Shown in pieces: positions 34,415 to 42,408 of a DNA stretch of 64,000 nt. Location of the stretch: contig NZ_FZNM01000003.1 in NCBI RefSeq assembly GCF_900188295.1, forward strand, positions 62,001 to 126,000. Direction: 5' to 3'. Position numbers and translations under genes: made by a program. The notes below the pieces were generated by a model that saw nothing but the letters and a program-made list of their open reading frames with translations, had not been told where the DNA came from and did not search any database. This stretch comes from Paracoccus sediminis (lineage in GTDB: Bacteria; Pseudomonadota; Alphaproteobacteria; Rhodobacterales; Rhodobacteraceae). Each line of letters begins with the position of its first letter. The stretch's first letter is position 1.

Positions 34415-34927
34415 GGCGGCGACGGACCTTGGCCCGCGGACCGGCAATGCCTTGCCGGATCGGTGCCGAAAGGGCTTGCATCGTACGGCGGCGCACCAGC
34501 TTGTGGACAAACGCACGCCAAGGGGGTGTCGAGGTTCTCCCAGGCCGAACGACGCTTGCGCTCAGGGAAATGAAGCCGCTGAAGCCTTTATCCGTCTTGC
34601 AGCCGCGTCTGGCGACCCCCCGGAATGATCGGCGAAGTCAGCCGGCAATTCGCGGACAGCCGTTCGCGATAATCCAAAGCACCGCATCAACGAAAACCCG
34701 AGAGTCGGGCCAATGCGGCCAGGATCACATTGCCGGCCAAGTGTGGGAGGACGACCAATGCCCTTTGCGTGTCGGTCAATGCCGTGCGGATCAGGGTTGC
34801 CGCCCATTGGGCGGCCTCGAATCAGCCAGCGACCGGCTTGGAAATCCTCAAACGTCAACAGGCCGTAACGCGCCGCCACAAATACGGCCGCAAACGATGA
34901 AATGGGCCGTTGCCTGGTTGGAAACCC
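34415..34927. other. 513-base gap with a decayed insertion sequence
   Basis: Between the hydrolase-fold gene and tRNA-Met. No intact gene. It contains the frameshifted IS5-type transposase remnant (about 34562-34785); the remainder shows nothing recognisable. Confidence 0.6.
34562..34785 (-). mobile_element. IS5-family transposase remnant, multiply frameshifted
   Basis: Minus-strand fragments in successive frames line up with the N-terminal part of IS5-type transposases: LTDTQRALVVLPHLAGN from 34779, CDPGRIGP from 34729, FVDAVLWIIANGCP from 34694, and RELPADF from 34654. Intact relatives typically read LTDTQW, CDPGRTG, DAVLW and CPWRDLPADFG in that order, so the order and spacing fit. At least three frameshifts and loss of the W residues show it is dead. 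No terminal inverted repeats were identified. It lies about 150 bases from tRNA-Met. Confidence 0.6.
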
Positions 34928-35004
34928 TGGTAGCGGAGGAGGGATTTGAACCCCCGACACGCGGATTATGATTCCGCTGCTCTAACCAGCTGAGCTACTC
35001 CGCC
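34928..35004 (-). tRNA. tRNA-Met (anticodon CAT), probably elongator
   Basis: Seventy-seven bases including a genomic CCA. On the minus strand: acceptor 5' GGCGGAG pairing with CTCCGCT, D-arm GCTCAGCTGGTTAGAGC, anticodon stem GCGGA / TCCGC around the loop ATCATAA (anticodon CAT), and T-arm GGGGGTTCAAATCCCTC. The pattern matches elongator tRNA-Met of alphaproteobacteria rather than tRNA-Ile(CAT) or initiator tRNA, although CAT alone cannot prove that. Confidence 0.93.
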
Positions 35005-35066
35005 ACAGGTGGGGGCGATTTACGGGGTGCGGCGGGGGGCGTCAAGCGGTTTTCGTCGCCGGAACG

Positions 35067-35093
35067 AAAACGCCGCCCGTGGTTTGGGCGGCG
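35067..35093 (-). terminator. terminator of gltX
   Basis: Minus-strand stem CGCCGCCC / GGGCGGCG with a 7-base loop, followed by TTTT and a second short hairpin (TTTTCGT / ACGAAAA, 35050-35070). It lies 23 bases beyond the gltX stop. A T-run on the plus side (35098-35101) makes it possibly bidirectional. Confidence 0.8.
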
Positions 35094-35116
35094 TGTGTTT
35101 TCCGGGCCTGGACCGG

Positions 35117-36442
35117 TCAGCCCCGCGCCTTGACCACCTGCAACAGCGGCATGACCTGCGCCATGTCGGGACCGTGGGCCTGACCGGTGACGGCCTTGCG
35201 CAGCGGCATGAACAGGCCCTTGCCCTTGCGGCCCGTGGCATCCTTGACGGCGGCGGTCCATTCGCCCCAGGTCGCGTCGGTATAGGGCGGCGCGGGCAGC
35301 AAGGGCATGGCCTGGGCGATGAAATCCGCGTCCTCGGGGTCGATCTGCGGCTCGGCTCCGTGGGAAAAGATCGTCCACCAGTCGGCCAGATCCTCCAGCC
35401 GGGTGATGTTCTGCGACGCCACTTGCCAGAACCGCTGCGCCATGTCGTCCGGCACGCCAAGCGCCGCGATCCGGTCGCGCACCGCGGCGAAGGGCAGCGT
35501 CTGGTTGCGTTCGCGGGTCAGCGGCCACAGATCCTCGGGGTCGAATTTCGTGGGCGAGGCGCCGAACTGCGACAGATCGAATCCCTGGGCCAGATCGTCC
35601 AGCGTCATCCGCAACGCGACCGGCTGGCTGGACCCCAGCCGCGCCATCATCGACAGCAGCGCCTCGGGCGCGACGCCCGCCTCGCGCAGGTCGCGGATCG
35701 ACAGGGCGCCGATGCGTTTCGACAATTCCTCGCCCTGCGCGCCGGTCAGCAGGCTGTGATGGGCGAAGGCCGGAACCGTGCCGCCCAGCGCCCGGATGAT
35801 CTGGATCTGCGTTGCGGTGTTGGTCACATGATCGGCCCCGCGCACGATATGCGTGACGGCCATGTCGGTGTCATCGACCGAGGACGCAAAGGTATACAGC
35901 ACCTGCTTGTCCGCGCGGATCAGTACAGGGTCCGACACGCTGGCCGCGTCGATCGAAATGTCGCCCAGGATGCCGTCGGTCCATTCGATGCGTTCCTGAT
36001 CCAGCAGGAACCGCCAGTATCCGTCGCGCCCTTCGCCGCGCAGACGGTCCTTGTTGGCATCCGACAGCCCGTGGCCCGCGCGGTCATAGACCGGCGGGCG
36101 ACCCATGTTCAGCTGCTTCTTGCGCTTGAGGTCCAGCTCGGTCGGGGTTTCGAACACTTCATACAGGCGGCCCGCCCCGCGCAACTGGTCGGCCGCCTGG
36201 GCATAGCGGTCCAGGCGCAGCGACTGACGTTCCACCCGGTCCCAGTGCAGGCCCAGCCAGTCCAGGTCGCGCTTGATGCCGTCGGCATATTCCTCCTTGC
36301 TGCGCTCCTGGTCGGTATCGTCCAGGCGCAGGATGAACGTCCCCCCGGCCTTCTTCGCGATCAGATAGTTGAACAGCGCGGTCCGCAGGTTGCCGACATG
36401 GATATGGCCCGTGGGCGAGGGCGCGAAGCGGGTGGTGGTCAT
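35117..36442 (-). CDS. gltX: glutamate-tRNA ligase
   Basis: Class I aminoacyl-tRNA synthetase charging tRNA-Glu, 441 residues. HIGH-type motif: RFAPSPTGHIHVGNLRTALF. KMSKS-type motif: GEELSKRIGALSI. The catalytic domain also shows FILRLDDTDQERSKEEY. The length fits the shorter of the two GltX paralogues usual in alphaproteobacteria, where one copy may prefer tRNA-Gln; which one this is cannot be decided here. The ATG at 36442 precedes the canonical start, with CAGGAGA upstream. Nearest downstream feature on the same strand is tRNA-Met. Confidence 0.94.
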   Translation of the reverse strand: MTTTRFAPSPTGHIHVGNLRTALFNYLIAKKAGGTFILRLDDTDQERSKEEYADGIKRDLDWLGLHWDRVERQSLRLDRYAQAADQLRGAGRLYEVFETPTELDLKRKKQLNMGRPPVYDRAGHGLSDANKDRLRGEGRDGYWRFLLDQERIEWTDGILGDISIDAASVSDPVLIRADKQVLYTFASSVDDTDMAVTHIVRGADHVTNTATQIQIIRALGGTVPAFAHHSLLTGAQGEELSKRIGALSIRDLREAGVAPEALLSMMARLGSSQPVALRMTLDDLAQGFDLSQFGASPTKFDPEDLWPLTRERNQTLPFAAVRDRIAALGVPDDMAQRFWQVASQNITRLEDLADWWTIFSHGAEPQIDPEDADFIAQAMPLLPAPPYTDATWGEWTAAVKDATGRKGKGLFMPLRKAVTGQAHGPDMAQVMPLLQVVKARG

Positions 36443-36520
36443 GGCAGGTCTCCTGTTCGCCTTGCTCTTTCACACGCAGCGATTCTTGTCCATATCAGGA
36501 CAGGCACGCAGGAGAAGCGG

Positions 36521-36928
36521 ATGACCCACTGGAACGACGCGACGGCCCCCGATGCGGCCGGGATCGAGGCGATGGCGCGCGACGCCCTGGCCGCCCTGCC
36601 CCCGGAATTCGCGGCCCATGCCGGCGACATCGCCATCCGCGTGGCCGAATTCGCCCCCGACGACGTGCTGGACGAATTGCAGATCGACGATCCGTTCGAG
36701 CTGACCGGCCTCTATGACGGCGTTCCGGTGACGGAAAAGTCGGTGTCCGACCAGCCGGGCCAGCCCGACATCATCTGGCTGTACCGCCGGCCGCTGCTGG
36801 ACGAATGGGCGTCGCGCGGCAACGTGACGATGGGGGAATTGATATCCCACGTCGTCACGCACGAGATGGCGCATCATTTCGGCTGGTCGGATGACGACAT
36901 CGCGGCCATCGACCGGTGGTGGGAATGA
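36521..36928 (+). CDS. metallopeptidase family protein (zincin-like, DUF1025)
   Basis: 135 residues. The zinc motif HEMAHHFGWSDDD near the C-terminus fits HExxHxxGxxD of the small zincin-like family (Pfam Zincin_1). Upstream segments ALAALPPEFAAHAGDIAIRV and DDPFELTGLYDGVPVTEKSV are also typical. Protease activity has not, to my knowledge, been shown for the family, so the substrate is open. CAGGAGAAG precedes the ATG at 36521. The stop overlaps the next gene's ATG, coupling it to the PfkB kinase. Confidence 0.85.
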   Translation: MTHWNDATAPDAAGIEAMARDALAALPPEFAAHAGDIAIRVAEFAPDDVLDELQIDDPFELTGLYDGVPVTEKSVSDQPGQPDIIWLYRRPLLDEWASRGNVTMGELISHVVTHEMAHHFGWSDDDIAAIDRWWE

Positions 36929-37878
36929 CGACCCAAGCGCGGATCCTGACCGTTACGCTGAATCCCGCGCTGGATCTGTCCACGGCTGCAGACGAGGTGC
37001 GGCCCGAACTGAAGCTGCGCTGCGACAAGCCGGCGGCCGATCCCGGCGGCGGCGGCATCAACGTCAGCCGCGCCATCGGGCACATGGGCGGGCAATCGAC
37101 GGCCATGGTGGCGCTTGGCGGGGCGACCGGCACGCGCATCGCCGAGATGCTGAAGGCGGACGGGCTGTCCGTCGTCCGCCTGACCGCGCCGGGCGAAACG
37201 CGGCAGTCCCTGGCGGTCACGGATCGTTCGTCCGGCGGGCAATACCGTTTTGTGATGCCCGGCCCGGAATGGCACAAGGCGCATGTGGCCGACATGACCC
37301 AGGCCATCGCCGAAGCCGCGCGGGCCGGGGGCTGGGTGGTCGTGTCGGGGTCGAATCCGCCGGGCGTGCCCGCGGGGTTCGAACAGATGCTGACCGTGCG
37401 GCTGAAGGACAGCGGGGCCAAGCTGCTGGTCGACACCTCGGGCGAGGCGCTGCGGGTGCTGGCCGGGTCGTCCACCCCCGTCGATGTCCTGCGCATGGAC
37501 AGCCACGAGGCCGAGGATCTGGCGGGCCGCCCCCTGCCCCTGCGCGCCGACAGCGCGGCCTTTGCGTCAGGGCTGGTCAGGGACGGGGCGGCGCGGTCGG
37601 TGATCGTGGCGCGCGGGGCCGACGGATCGGTCATCGCCGGGGCGGACGGCGCCTGGCACGCGGCCGCGGCGCGGGTCAGGGTGGTCAGCGCGGTGGGCGC
37701 GGGCGACAGTTTCGTGGCGGGCTTCGTGCTGGCGATGGCGCGCGGCTGGCCCGCCCCCGAAGCCCTCGCCCTGGGCGCAGCCGCCGCATCGGCCGCCGTG
37801 ATGACGCCCGCAACGGATTTGTGCCAGTCGGCCGATGTCGAACGCTTTTACGGCGAACGGACCATCTCGAGGCTGTAG
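36925..37878 (+). CDS. PfkB-family sugar kinase (1-phosphofructokinase-like hexose kinase)
   Basis: Ribokinase/PfkB-type kinase of 317 residues; the early ILTVTLNPALDLS and the length match the 1-phosphofructokinase / 6-phosphofructokinase II subgroup. The glycine-rich sugar-binding region reads DPGGGGINVSRAIGHMGG. The catalytic aspartate and anion hole lie in SAVGAGDSFVAGFVLAMARG. The ATG at 36925 overlaps the stop of the metallopeptidase gene. No PTS or glycolytic partner is adjacent, so the sugar phosphate it acts on is uncertain. Confidence 0.87.
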   Translation: MTTQARILTVTLNPALDLSTAADEVRPELKLRCDKPAADPGGGGINVSRAIGHMGGQSTAMVALGGATGTRIAEMLKADGLSVVRLTAPGETRQSLAVTDRSSGGQYRFVMPGPEWHKAHVADMTQAIAEAARAGGWVVVSGSNPPGVPAGFEQMLTVRLKDSGAKLLVDTSGEALRVLAGSSTPVDVLRMDSHEAEDLAGRPLPLRADSAAFASGLVRDGAARSVIVARGADGSVIAGADGAWHAAAARVRVVSAVGAGDSFVAGFVLAMARGWPAPEALALGAAAASAAVMTPATDLCQSADVERFYGERTISRL

Positions 37879-37891
37879 TCCGAAAATGAAA

Positions 37892-37915
37892 GGACCGCCC
37901 CCTTGGGGACGGTCC
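37892..37915 (-). terminator. terminator between the PfkB kinase and DUF6280 genes
   Basis: Inverted repeat GGACCG(C)CCCC / GGGG(A)CGGTCC. On the minus strand it is followed by TTTCATTTT, fitting the DUF6280 gene that ends at 37939; GTTTG follows on the plus strand, so it could serve both convergent genes. Confidence 0.75.
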
Positions 37916-37938
37916 GTTTGGCCGACTGCCGGGCGAGG

Positions 37939-38265
37939 TCAGGCGGCTTCGGCCTCCTCGGCCTCGGCGGCCATGCGGCGTTCGCTTTCCTCGCGCGACA
38001 GCGCGACCGAGGTGCGCACGCCCTTTGCCACGAATTCCATCAGACCCTTGACGACCCGTTCGTTCGGATCAATGCCTGCGCAGGACAGCACCTCGCGCCC
38101 ATCGCGAGACCGCGCCCAGCGGGCGATCTGTTCGGCGCCGTTGCCGTATTTCTTGTCGTCTGCAATGGCGTCGTCCAAAGCGGCCAGAACGACCGCCGCA
38201 AACAGCTTGCGGGCCCGCTGGCCCTGTTCAAAGTTGAAAGCCGATCCATCGACAAAATCGCGCAT
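37939..38265 (-). CDS. DUF6280-type conserved protein
   Basis: 108 residues of unknown function, recognised as a short protein strongly conserved in Rhodobacterales (DUF6280, from memory). MRDFVDGSAFNFEQGQRARK at the N-terminus, DDAIADDKKYGNGAEQIARW in the middle, and an Ala/Glu-rich tail are typical. It is helical and soluble, with one cysteine (LSCAGID). It is transcribed alone, divergent from efp with 350 bases between them. Confidence 0.8.
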   Translation of the reverse strand: MRDFVDGSAFNFEQGQRARKLFAAVVLAALDDAIADDKKYGNGAEQIARWARSRDGREVLSCAGIDPNERVVKGLMEFVAKGVRTSVALSREESERRMAAEAEEAEAA

Positions 38266-38615
38266 ACCATTCGTCCATCTTCAAAGGCCGCCAAAGGCAC
38301 GGCAGCCGCGTGGGCGGCATCATGCAACCCATCGTTATTGTTTCCGTTTTTCTGACGGTCCCGCTGCTTAGCCCAGATCGCCCCTGATTCGTTATTCCCC
38401 AGACTGCATATCACCCATGCGTCCGGTGCATGTCGCACAAAAAAAGGTGAAATCTGCAAACACCTTCTGAATTCGATGCCAACAGGCATCGGTTCGCGTC
38501 TTGACAACACCGCAAAGCTGATTTGGTTGCCTCTGGTCCAAGCTGTCGATATAGGGGCGGCGCAACGCCGTTCAACGATGAACGGTCCGATTTTCGAACC
38601 CGAAAAGAGTTTCCC
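38266..38615. other. 350-base divergent promoter region between DUF6280 and efp
   Basis: No gene. It is less GC-rich than its surroundings. The plus side contains a good promoter candidate for efp (38527-38555). A TTGACA at 38501-38506 also occurs but without a partner -10 at normal spacing. Confidence 0.6.
38527..38555 (+). promoter_or_regulatory. sigma-70-type promoter for efp
   Basis: TTGCCT (38527-38532), a spacer of exactly 17 bases, then TATAGG (38550-38555). Transcription would begin near 38562, giving an efp leader of about 55 bases. This is the best -35/-10 pair seen in the window. Confidence 0.55.
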
Positions 38616-39179
38616 ATGCCCAAGATCAATGGCAACGAAATCCGCCCCGGCAATGTGCTGGAACATGACGGAGGCCTGTGGGCTGCCGTGAAGGTCAGCC
38701 ATGTCAAGCCCGGCAAGGGCGGGGCCTTTGCCCAGGTCGAACTGAAGAACCTGCGCGACGGCCGCAAGCTGAACGAGCGTTTCCGCAGCGAAGACAAGGT
38801 CGAACGTGTCCGCCTGGACCAGAAGGACCAGCAGTTCCTGTACGAATCCGACGGCAAGCTGGTCTTCATGGACAGCGAGACGTTCGAGCAGACCGAACTG
38901 GACGCCGATCTGCTGGGCGACCGCCGCCCCTTCCTGCAAGACGGCATGACCGCCACCATCGAATATTACGGCGACGAGGCGCTGTCGGTGTCGATTCCGC
39001 AGAAAGTGACCTGCACCGTCACGGAAACCGAACCCGTGGTAAAAGGCCAGACGGCCGCCAACAGCTACAAGCCCGCGATCCTGGACAACGGCGTGCGCAT
39101 CATGATTCCGCCCTTCGTGGGCGAAGGCGAACGGATCATCGTGAACACCGAGGTCTTCGAATACAGCGAACGGGCCTGA
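38616..39179 (+). CDS. efp: translation elongation factor P
   Basis: Relieves ribosome stalling at polyproline motifs. 187 residues, three beta-barrel domains. The loop that is modified in many bacteria reads [16 protein letters not shown], with lysine at position 34 as in E. coli. Whether it is lysylated here is unknown: no epmA or epmB is nearby. The C-terminal domain shows the signature [20 protein letters not shown]. The ATG at 38616 has AAAGAG upstream; an in-frame extension to 38523 would overlap the promoter. A terminator follows. Confidence 0.96.
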   Translation: MPKINGNEIRPGNVLEHDGGLWAAVKVSHVKPGKGGAFAQVELKNLRDGRKLNERFRSEDKVERVRLDQKDQQFLYESDGKLVFMDSETFEQTELDADLLGDRRPFLQDGMTATIEYYGDEALSVSIPQKVTCTVTETEPVVKGQTAANSYKPAILDNGVRIMIPPFVGEGERIIVNTEVFEYSERA

Positions 39180-39195
39180 AGCCGCCGCCCCTCGG

Positions 39196-39218
39196 CGCCC
39201 CGGCGATCCGGGGCGTTT
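39196..39218 (+). terminator. terminator of efp
   Basis: Perfect stem CGCCCCGG / CCGGGGCG with loop CGAT, followed by TTT, 16 bases past the efp stop. Confidence 0.75.
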
Positions 39219-39240
39219 CCCCAAGCACCGGTCTGCACCC

Positions 39241-39795
39241 ATGCCCCTTCACGCCACCGCCGAAGACCTGGCCGACCTCCTGCCTCATGTCCTGGCCGCG
39301 CCCAGCGACGATGCGGCGGTGGAATGGCTGTGCTTTCGGCCCGGCTTCAACCAGCGGACATTTCCCGATCGTCTGACCCTGACGCGCGATCAGGGCGTGC
39401 CGGGCGAACGCTGGCTGACGGCGCCCTGGTTGAAGCTGCCGGACGGGGCCGCCGATCCGCGGATCCAGGTGTCGATCCTGCCCCGCCGGGTGATGGATGC
39501 CGTCTGGCTGGACCGAGAGAATACACCCCACCCCGGCGACACGATCGTCTGCGACCTGGACACCAGCCAGGCCAATCTGCCCGTGGGCAGCCTGTTGCAG
39601 GCGGGAACAGCGGTCCTGCGGGTGTCGGATGTCTTCAACGACGGCTGCGTCAAGTGGAAGGTCCGCTATGGCAGGCCTGCAAAGGACTGGATCGTGGCGC
39701 CCGGCCATCCCCCGCTGCGCCTGCGCGGCATCCTGTGTTCCATCGAGCGGGACGGAGAGGTCGCCCTGGGCGACCGCATCCGCAAACTGGCCTAG
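39241..39795 (+). CDS. MOSC-domain-like protein
   Basis: 184 residues. The centre (about 55-165) resembles a MOSC domain, the beta-barrel found in molybdenum-cofactor sulfurases: GVPGERWLTAPWLKLPDG, RIQVSILPRRVMDAVW, PHPGDTIVCDLDTSQANLPV, then VGSLLQAGTAVLRVSDV. MOSC proteins usually keep a cysteine for sulfur transfer; CVKWKVRYG provides one at roughly that position. The ATG at 39241 has little ribosome-binding support. Its end overlaps the convergent ygfZ gene by 4 bases. The substrate is unknown. Confidence 0.7.
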   Translation: MPLHATAEDLADLLPHVLAAPSDDAAVEWLCFRPGFNQRTFPDRLTLTRDQGVPGERWLTAPWLKLPDGAADPRIQVSILPRRVMDAVWLDRENTPHPGDTIVCDLDTSQANLPVGSLLQAGTAVLRVSDVFNDGCVKWKVRYGRPAKDWIVAPGHPPLRLRGILCSIERDGEVALGDRIRKLA

Positions 39796-40514
39796 TCGTC
39801 CGGCGCCAGACGCGCCCCGCCCGCCCGCATGTCCGGCCCGATACGGTCGAACCGCACATGCGCCACGGCATGACCGCCTGATTGGGTGAACAGTGTCCCA
39901 ACGTCCTTCCCGGCGGCGGTGATCGGGGTGCCCACCGGCGCGGCGCCGCCGATGCGCAGCCGGGTCAGGCCCTTGCGCAGGTCGGTCTTGTGCTTCATGC
40001 GGGCTGTCACCTCTTGGCCCACATAGCAGCCCTTGCGGAAATCGACACCTTGCAGGCGTTCGAACCCGGCCTCCAGGATGAAGGTTTCGTTCGGGATCAG
40101 TTCGACCAGCGTTTCGGGGATGACGTGTTCGACCCGGATGGCGTCGAAATCGGTGCCGTCGTCGCCCTGCCCGCCATACAGCCGCCAGCCAAGCGCCGGA
40201 TGACGGGGGTCGGCTATCGCCCCCTTGGGGGCAGGCCCGGTGCCGCGCGCGACCGTCATTTCCGCAGGGTCGATCCTGACCTTGGATCGCAGCTTGTACA
40301 TCGTCAGGCGCCGTATCAGGTCGTCGGCCAGCCGCGCGTCCACGTCGATCAACAGCGCGTCGCCGTCCGGCACGATCAGGAAATCGGCCAGATACTTGCC
40401 CTGCGGCGTCAGCAGGGCGGCCCAGCAGGGCGCGCGTTCAACATCGTTGCTGACAAGTCCTTGCAGAAACGCCACGCGGTCGTCGGCGGTGACGCGGATG
40501 ATCTGGCGGGTCAT
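39792..40514 (-). CDS. ygfZ: YgfZ/GcvT folate-binding protein
   Basis: Folate-dependent factor in iron-sulfur enzyme maturation or repair, 240 residues, a short form of the family. The invariant motif KGCYVGQEVTARM with its reactive cysteine is present (near residue 172), and LLTPQGKYLADFLIV is the usual N-terminal folate-domain feature. The ATG at 40514 overlaps the stop of the ABC exporter gene upstream in the same direction. There are no other iron-sulfur genes nearby, so the link with the distant iscR is only thematic. Confidence 0.9.
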   Translation of the reverse strand: MTRQIIRVTADDRVAFLQGLVSNDVERAPCWAALLTPQGKYLADFLIVPDGDALLIDVDARLADDLIRRLTMYKLRSKVRIDPAEMTVARGTGPAPKGAIADPRHPALGWRLYGGQGDDGTDFDAIRVEHVIPETLVELIPNETFILEAGFERLQGVDFRKGCYVGQEVTARMKHKTDLRKGLTRLRIGGAAPVGTPITAAGKDVGTLFTQSGGHAVAHVRFDRIGPDMRAGGARLAPDD

Positions 40515-42265
40515 GGATGTTCTCCGAATTGCAGGGCGACAAGGCGGGCATAGGCGCCGTTCTGCGCCATCAACTGTGCATGGCTGCCCTGTTCGACAAC
40601 CCGGCCCTGTTCGATGACCACGATCGTGTCGGCGTTGCGGATGGTGGACAGGCGATGCGCGATCACCAGGGTCGTGCGGCCCTTCGACAGGGTTTCCAGC
40701 GCCGCCTGGACCATTCGTTCGCTGGCGGTGTCAAGCGCGCTCGTCGCCTCGTCCAGCAGCAGCACGGGCGCGTCGCGCAGGATGGCGCGGGCGATGCCGA
40801 TGCGCTGACGCTGGCCGCCCGACAGGGCCGTTCCGCGCGGTCCGGCGGCGCTGTCCAGACCGCGCGGCAGGGCCGACACGAACTCGCTGACATGGGCCGC
40901 CTCCATCGCCCGCAGCAGCGCCGCGTCGTCTGCGTCGGGGCGGCCCATCAGGATGTTGTCGCGCAGGGTCTCGTCGAACAGGGCCGAATCCTGGCTGACG
41001 GTGGAAAACTGGTCGCGCAGCAGGCCCAGGTCGAAATCCTGCACGGGCACCCCGCCCAGCAGGACCGCCCCCCGGTCGGGATCGACCATCCGTGTCAGCA
41101 GGTTGAAGACGGTGGACTTGCCCGCCCCGGACGGCCCAACCAGCGCCGTGGTCTTTCCGGCCTCGGCCGCGAAGGACAGTCCGTTCAGGACGGGCTTGCC
41201 GTCATAGGACAGCCAGACATCGTCCAGCCGGATCGTGGTATCGGCTGGCGACTGCCGCCGCGGCCCGGACAGGATGCGCGGCCTGGTGTCCAGAACCTGA
41301 TAGATCCGTTCAAGACTGGCAGCGGCGGTCTGCCAGGTTCCTGCCAGGCCACCCAGCCGCCGCATCGGCTGGAAGGCCAGCGCAAGGGCGGTGAAAAAGG
41401 ACATGAAATCGCCGATGCTGCGTTCTCCCTCCATCACCTCCCGGCCACCAAGGGCCAGAACGGCGACGAAACCCACGCCGGTCACGATGTCGGTCAGCGC
41501 GGGAACCAGGCTGCCCATGGCGGCGACCTTGACCTGGGATCGCTGGATCCGCCCGACGATGCCCGCGAAACGGTCGATCTGGTGCGCCTCGGCCCGGTTC
41601 AGCTTGATCGAGGCGATGCCGTGCATCACCTCGTCCAGGCGGGTGGCGCGGGCACTGGCATGGGCGCGGTTCTGGCGCACCTTGCGGCGGATGTACCGCT
41701 GCACGAAGGCGGCGGGCAGGATCAGGATCGGCGCGCCGATCAGCGCGGCCAGCGTCCAGACCGGATCGATGGCCACCGCGACCGCGAACAGCATCAGCAG
41801 CGATATCGCGTCGCGCGTCGCGCCCGTGATGATCGTGGCCCAGACCCCCTGGACGGCGATGGTGTCGCCCTGGATCCGTTCGATCATCGCGCCGGGGGGG
41901 TTGGCCTGGAAGAACCGGCCGTCCAGCGTCATGATATGGGCCAGAAGATCGCGCTGCATCGCCGTCGAGATGCCCAGCGAAATCCGCGACAACAGCGCGC
42001 GGCTGGCGATCAGCGTGGTCGCGCGCAGCAGGAAGATCCCCATGATCGCGGCGCCGACCCACCAGATCGCCCCCGATTCTTTGCCGACGAAGACCCGGTC
42101 GAACAAGGGTTTCAGCATCCAGGAAATCAACGCCAGCGTCGATCCCTCCAGCGTCATCAGCACGAAGGCGCCGATCATGGACCCGCGATGGATGCGCAGG
42201 TAATCGGTCCAGAACCGGCGCAGCAGGGCCGAGGCGGAAGGATGCGGGGTCCGGGTCTGGGTCAC
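40511..42265 (-). CDS. ABC exporter (fused membrane/ATPase half-transporter, MsbA-like)
   Basis: 584-residue half-transporter that should work as a homodimer in the inner membrane. Six hydrophobic segments in the first ~310 residues are followed by an ATPase domain with Walker A VGPSGAGKST, Q-loop FSTVSQDSALFDE, signature LSGGQRQRIGIARAIL, Walker B VLLLDEATSALD and H-loop IAHRLSTI. It starts at GTG 42265 (VTQTRTPHPS). MsbA-type lipid A flippases look like this, but so do drug and peptide exporters; the neighbour ygfZ does not help. A second exporter of the same build lies at 61982. Confidence 0.87.
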   Translation of the reverse strand: MTQTRTPHPSASALLRRFWTDYLRIHRGSMIGAFVLMTLEGSTLALISWMLKPLFDRVFVGKESGAIWWVGAAIMGIFLLRATTLIASRALLSRISLGISTAMQRDLLAHIMTLDGRFFQANPPGAMIERIQGDTIAVQGVWATIITGATRDAISLLMLFAVAVAIDPVWTLAALIGAPILILPAAFVQRYIRRKVRQNRAHASARATRLDEVMHGIASIKLNRAEAHQIDRFAGIVGRIQRSQVKVAAMGSLVPALTDIVTGVGFVAVLALGGREVMEGERSIGDFMSFFTALALAFQPMRRLGGLAGTWQTAAASLERIYQVLDTRPRILSGPRRQSPADTTIRLDDVWLSYDGKPVLNGLSFAAEAGKTTALVGPSGAGKSTVFNLLTRMVDPDRGAVLLGGVPVQDFDLGLLRDQFSTVSQDSALFDETLRDNILMGRPDADDAALLRAMEAAHVSEFVSALPRGLDSAAGPRGTALSGGQRQRIGIARAILRDAPVLLLDEATSALDTASERMVQAALETLSKGRTTLVIAHRLSTIRNADTIVVIEQGRVVEQGSHAQLMAQNGAYARLVALQFGEHP

Positions 42266-42408
42266 GGGCAGCGGCGCCTTTCGTCTGCGGGCATGTGCCC
42301 AGCCTTAGCCCGACCCGCCCCGTCACGGCAAGGCGGGCACCGGCCGGCCGGTGGACGTTGACCTTCGGCGCTGCGGGCACTAGCGATCTTGCAGGATGTG
42401 AAGGACAG

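Noticed and set aside
34363..34971. A 202-codon plus-strand frame from the hydrolase gene into tRNA-Met
   Set aside because: It runs through the transposase remnant and into the tRNA gene on the opposite strand; no protein-like features.
34928..35004. tRNA-Ile2 (CAT, lysidine-modified) or initiator tRNA
   Set aside because: The anticodon is the same, but the acceptor stem and overall sequence look like elongator tRNA-Met; the initiator's unpaired first base and GGG/CCC anticodon-stem pairs are absent.
38501..38506. TTGACA as the -35 box of efp
   Set aside because: No acceptable -10 box lies 16-18 bases downstream; the pair at 38527 and 38550 is better placed.
40517..42361. A 614-codon plus-strand frame opposite the ABC exporter
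   Set aside because: It mirrors the exporter, which has all ABC motifs on the minus strand.
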